Assembly (NCBI GenBank): GCA_902773395.1
Contig: CACYEJ010000086.1
Span: forward strand, 1-8,545
Source of the DNA: an uncultured Ruminococcus sp.
GTDB taxonomy: Bacteria; Bacillota_A; Clostridia; Oscillospirales; Acutalibacteraceae
Reading direction: 5' to 3'
Length of the DNA: 8,545 nt
Numbering within the stretch: the first letter of the stretch is position 1; each line of letters starts with the position of its first letter. The translations under genes and the position numbers were made by a program. A model generated the notes under the pieces. The model was not told the DNA's origin and did not search any database. It saw nothing but the letters and a program-made list of their open reading frames with translations. This document shows, in pieces, positions 7,501-8,545 of the stretch.

Positions 7501-7641
7501 AAGCTAATATGCAAAGATACAATTGAGGAGAAAATTAGAATCTTACAACAATTAAAGTCTGATTTATTTGATGTAGCAGTAAGTGGCGAAGGCGATATAA
7601 TGAGCATGACACCGGAAGATGTTATGTCGTTATTAGAATGA
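4504..7641 (+). CDS. SWIM zinc finger, SNF2-family DNA-dependent ATPase
   Basis: This 1045-residue protein is a bacterial SNF2/SWI2 ATPase, a superfamily 2 motor that moves on double-stranded DNA. An N-terminal SWIM zinc finger has Cys67, Cys69, Cys79 and His81. A long middle region (about 130-570) fits the SNF2-associated domain found in these proteins. The motor follows: RDYQ at 590-593, Walker A DDMGLGKT (614-621, Lys620), motif Ia near 642-653, Walker B DEAQ (714-717), LTGTP (741-745), KILLFSQF (897-904), SLKAGGTGLNL (952-962) and QASDRVYRIGQ (982-992) with the arginine residues at 986 and 989. All motifs are intact, so it should be active. The start at 4504 is favoured by TGAGGA at 4493-4498; ATG codons at 4492 and 4498 overlap that site. 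It has its own promoter and no partner genes, so a role in repair, transcription or defence cannot be assigned. Confidence 0.95.
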   Translation: MNIKNYKSSFYFNIRNSGTDYYNNRRVKSLKKNDSGDFIAVVNGSGKNKYTVNVSVDPSGYISNLKCTCPFAEESIYYCKHMYAVLLHIEDIFDEQISNGSSAEISQIINNYTKLAVSNSEQELEQENVRIAPELFLYDNRIYFKLKIGRDRLYVVNDLYNLLNDFEHNYTRRYGKNFEFCHNYKSIDDKSKRLLELATSIYYDPRNRSYDRKNYILSEDYIEKFLSIFEGEPLVIDGSVYEVKQDNPSIDIVLNSDSKKRMSFHLKHSLIYLGMVTYGYFISEVQKTLFIADMDFTLAIRPLMQTFSSDKTLYVGKSDIPSFYNAVIKQIEQYVNIESSELPEEIIPPQLNSCLYVDVNSDDEICARLEYMYDDKIYPAFYDNTKNMYADKPGELVALNAVTKYFEVNKEDEVHPFVITAENDIFEFLSNGMSALTKLMELFVSDSFKRIKVRQNVRPSVGVKTSSGLLELDFTADGYTKEELLELLQAYRVGKKYHRFKDGSFSMINESMDELSLVTKELNITDKMFLKDNISVPMYRMIYLNSLQNNLEAMRISRSRDFKRLIESFESSMKFDDEQSVPESLSNIMRDYQKTGFEWFKTLSKYHLGGILADDMGLGKTIQAIALMLSAKENSEKHKQCLVISPSSLTLNWENEIKKFAPTLSTLCLNGTATERKKLFEEIDQYDVVITSYSTVLRDIDKYEDITFGIQFIDEAQNIKNHNTQSSKAVKAIKSDLRFALTGTPVENTLAELWSIFDFVMPGYLYNYTYFKKNYETPIVKKKDETAVKSLHRLTTPFILRRLKKDVLTELPDKTETILYAEMESEQRKIYTANTAQIRGELKGLDSTDKIKILAMLTRLRQLCCDPSLVYDNYNSGSAKLEQCIELVKNCIEAGHKILLFSQFTTMLDRIAERFDKEEISYYTLTGKTKARERLKLVNEFNENQVNVFLISLKAGGTGLNLTGADIVIHYDPWWNVSAENQASDRVYRIGQKNNVQVYKLICKDTIEEKIRILQQLKSDLFDVAVSGEGDIMSMTPEDVMSLLE

Positions 7642-7654
7642 TAAATTTGAAATT

Positions 7655-7797
7655 TGGTTAGACTGACAAAAGTACCTTTTTATAATAGCATGTGGCAAAA
7701 TGAACAATAAATGATTTAAAATAATAGTCAAAAATCCTAGTTTACTTTTGCATGATGACAAATGGTTTTTGAATTTAGGCTTTTGTCGGTCAAACCA
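7655..7797. repeat. Long-range 18-nt inverted repeat after the SNF2 gene
   Basis: The arm at 7655-7672 (TGGTTAGACTGACAAAAG) is complementary to 7780-7797 (CTTTTGTCGGTCAAACCA) at all but one position, counting one G-U pair. The arms are 107 nt apart. The right arm also takes part in a shorter local hairpin, so the two structures exclude each other. Confidence 0.55.
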
Positions 7798-7802
7798 TTT
7801 TT
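7760..7802 (+). terminator. Possible terminator of the SNF2 gene
   Basis: AAATGGTTT (7760-7768) pairs perfectly with AAACCATTT (7792-7800) around a 23-nt loop. The T run 7798-7802 overlaps the stem end. It is the first stem after the SNF2 stop with a T-tract directly at its 3' side, but the large loop and 118-nt distance from the stop make the call weak. Confidence 0.35.
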
Positions 7803-7825
7803 ACAAATTTAAAGTTACTTTTATA

Positions 7826-7870
7826 GTTATCACTAAACGTAGCCTTAGAGATTAATTGTTTGATGATAAC
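7826..7870. repeat. Inverted repeat forming a 13-pair hairpin
   Basis: GTTATCA (7826-7832) pairs with TGATAAC (7864-7870). After one mismatch, TAAACG (7834-7839) pairs with TGTTTG (7857-7862), giving 13 pairs including two G-U. No T-tract follows on either strand, so it is not an obvious terminator. Confidence 0.45.
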
Positions 7871-7881
7871 CATTGTTTACA

Positions 7882-7900
7882 ACTCAAGTCTTTTTTGAGT
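7882..7900. repeat. Short perfect hairpin ACTCAA/TTGAGT
   Basis: ACTCAA (7882-7887) and TTGAGT (7895-7900) flank GTCTTTT. There is no T-tract after the stem on either strand. It follows the 7826-7870 hairpin by 11 nt, adding to the run of inverted repeats here. Confidence 0.35.
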
Positions 7901-8030
7901 AAAGCAATAATTTTGAATAGTACAGGAATAGAACAATAAAATGTTGGTTTAGAATTTATATGTTTTTTTAGTTGTGGATAGTGGTTGCTAAAAGCTTATT
8001 ATGTATTTTTTGGAGTTTTTAGTTAAACTT

Positions 8031-8050
8031 AATACCTGAATGGTATTTTT
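8031..8050 (+). terminator. Small terminator-like hairpin in non-coding DNA
   Basis: AATACC (8031-8036) pairs with GGTATT (8042-8047) around TGAAT and is followed by TTT. The stem has only six pairs and four are A-T. No gene ends nearby, so it would only make sense if an RNA is transcribed through 7642-8030. Confidence 0.25.
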
Positions 8051-8189
8051 CAGATTATTTTTGAAAAAATGATCCATGTTTTTTATTCAAATATAGTTGT
8101 GGCATGTTGGTTCTATATTGAAAATTACATTGTTGGGGAATATAACTATAATTTGCTTTCAATTTATTTGAAAATCTAAAATTTGACTA

Positions 8190-8218
8190 TTGACAGAATC
8201 TCATAAATGTAGTATATT
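8190..8218 (+). promoter_or_regulatory. Sigma-A type promoter for a small ORF
   Basis: A perfect TTGACA (8190-8195), a 17-nt spacer and TATATT (8213-8218) predict a start near 8225. A ribosome binding site and ATG follow within 20 nt, the compact layout expected of a real gene start. Confidence 0.65.
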
Positions 8219-8243
8219 TATTAAGGAAGAAAGAAAGGACAAT

Positions 8244-8354
8244 ATGTGTTTTTTCTTAGATAACGCAATACTTCTGTTTGATTTTATAGTTTTTTTTGTT
8301 TTGGTATATTTTTTTTGGCGTGTAGGATTATTTTGTGCGATTGCATTGAAATAA
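8244..8354 (+). CDS. Predicted 36-residue single-pass membrane peptide
   Basis: I do not recognise this ORF. It encodes 36 residues with nine Phe and few charges (Asp6, Asp13, Arg26, Lys36), essentially one transmembrane segment over about residues 8-25 followed by WRVGLFCAIALK at the C-terminus. It begins MCFFLDNA. Support comes from context: a near-consensus promoter at 8190-8218, GAAAGGA at 8233-8239 placed 4 nt before the ATG, and a TAA stop at 8352. Such peptides can be regulators of membrane complexes, type I toxin-like peptides or leader peptides. No homology is claimed. T-rich DNA readily encodes Phe-rich hydrophobic ORFs, so the peptide could be accidental and the transcript could serve something beyond the window. 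Confidence 0.45.
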   Translation: MCFFLDNAILLFDFIVFFVLVYFFWRVGLFCAIALK

Positions 8355-8545
8355 TAGAAATATAAATTCATGGTATCTATAGCAAAAAAATACGACAAGT
8401 ATTTGCAGAAAATTACATGTGTAGGTTGACAAAGTTTCGGTATCATGTTTGATAAGTCTTTTGTTCACCCAACACCGATAGTATTTAAAATTCGGGTAAA
8501 GCAAGTATTATTGTGTAAAGTCCTGATACTTATTTAATTGATAAA
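8355..8545. other. No gene identified at the right end
   Basis: This AT-rich stretch shows no supported gene. A TTGACA at 8426-8431 lacks a good -10. TATCA (8441-8445) and TGATA (8450-8454) form a small hairpin followed by AGTCTTTTG, a weak possible end for the small ORF transcript. AAGTAT (8503-8508) and ATACTT (8526-8531) form another inverted repeat. Confidence 0.5.

Larger units (their letters stand above)
7739..7896. repeat. Possible diverged tandem repeat with a 74-nt period
   Basis: AGTTTACTTTT (7739-7749), AGTTACTTTT (7813-7822) and AGTCTTTTTT (7887-7896) start exactly 74 nt apart. AACCATT followed by TTTACAA-like sequence recurs at 7793 and 7868, 75 nt apart. A related AGTACCTTTTT at 7671 is 68 nt upstream. 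The middles are diverged, but each of the two complete units contains a hairpin. In DNA this AT-rich, chance similarity is a real alternative. Confidence 0.35.
7642..8189. other. AT-rich non-coding region with inverted repeats
   Basis: This stretch of about 550 nt contains no ORF with a ribosome binding site on either strand. It is very AT-rich (for example 12 G/C in 8041-8100). It holds several hairpins and a possible 74-nt periodicity, listed separately. A TATAAT at 7681-7686 lacks a -35 or TG extension. AGTTGTGG occurs at 7970-7977 and again at 8095-8102 in similar T-rich surroundings. It may be decayed sequence, a structured RNA or simple spacer. Confidence 0.6.

Noticed and set aside
4504..7641. 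Phage-defence island such as a DISARM-like system built around the SNF2 ATPase
   Set aside because: No methylase, nuclease, phospholipase or other partner gene lies on either side, and the protein has its own promoter.
8363..8398. Possible antisense promoter facing the 36-residue ORF, which would suggest a type I toxin-antitoxin pair
   Set aside because: The -35 TTGTCG and -10 TACCAT on the minus strand match at only four of six positions each, a level expected by chance in DNA this AT-rich.
8201..8446. 81-codon minus-strand ORF
   Set aside because: It has no ribosome binding site, has Lys/Ser/Phe composition typical of AT-rich noise, and overlaps the promoter and small ORF on the + strand.
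8445..8537. 30-codon ORF near the right end
   Set aside because: No ribosome binding site, and the TTGACA upstream has no good -10 at a suitable distance.

Overview
The window looks like ordinary chromosome from a low-GC, strictly fermentative Bacillota bacterium. The closest fit is a gut or rumen Clostridia of the Ruminococcaceae/Oscillospiraceae type. This is inferred from the oxygen-sensitive pyruvate formate-lyase and its activase, AT-rich intergenic DNA, purine-rich ribosome binding sites, near-consensus sigma-A promoters and a PadR regulator. All convincing genes lie on the + strand. No phage genes, insertion sequences, CRISPR array, tRNA or rRNA were seen.

Layout. (i) 1-1818: the 3' part of pflB (glycyl radical enzyme), then pflA 8 nt later, closed by a strong hairpin terminator. 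This is the pyruvate to acetyl-CoA plus formate module with its radical-SAM activator. (ii) 1903-2974: a promoter, a hairpin-bearing leader and a lipoprotein of unknown function. Its long low-complexity linker has alternating charge blocks, and its C-terminal domain appears to hold two related halves. (iii) 3018-3645: a palindrome and then mntP, a manganese exporter. (iv) 3763-4421: a consensus promoter, a roughly 200-nt leader with several possible helices, a second extended -10 promoter with a TGTACAT palindrome, then a solitary padR-type regulator and a strong terminator. (v) 4423-7641: an extended -10 promoter and a large SWIM-SNF2 ATPase transcribed alone. (vi) 7642-8545: about 900 nt of very AT-rich DNA without a large gene. 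It holds several inverted repeats, a possible 74-nt repeat periodicity, and near its end a well-formed promoter, ribosome binding site and 36-codon hydrophobic ORF.

The genes do not form one pathway. They read as five or six independent transcription units, each with its own signals. The items most worth a second look are the padR leader, where one arm of a hairpin can alternatively pair with the padR ribosome binding site; the 36-residue membrane peptide; and the structured, repeat-like DNA downstream of the SNF2 gene. None is established as a new system. All RNA structure statements are hand-drawn base pairing without energy calculation or comparative support.
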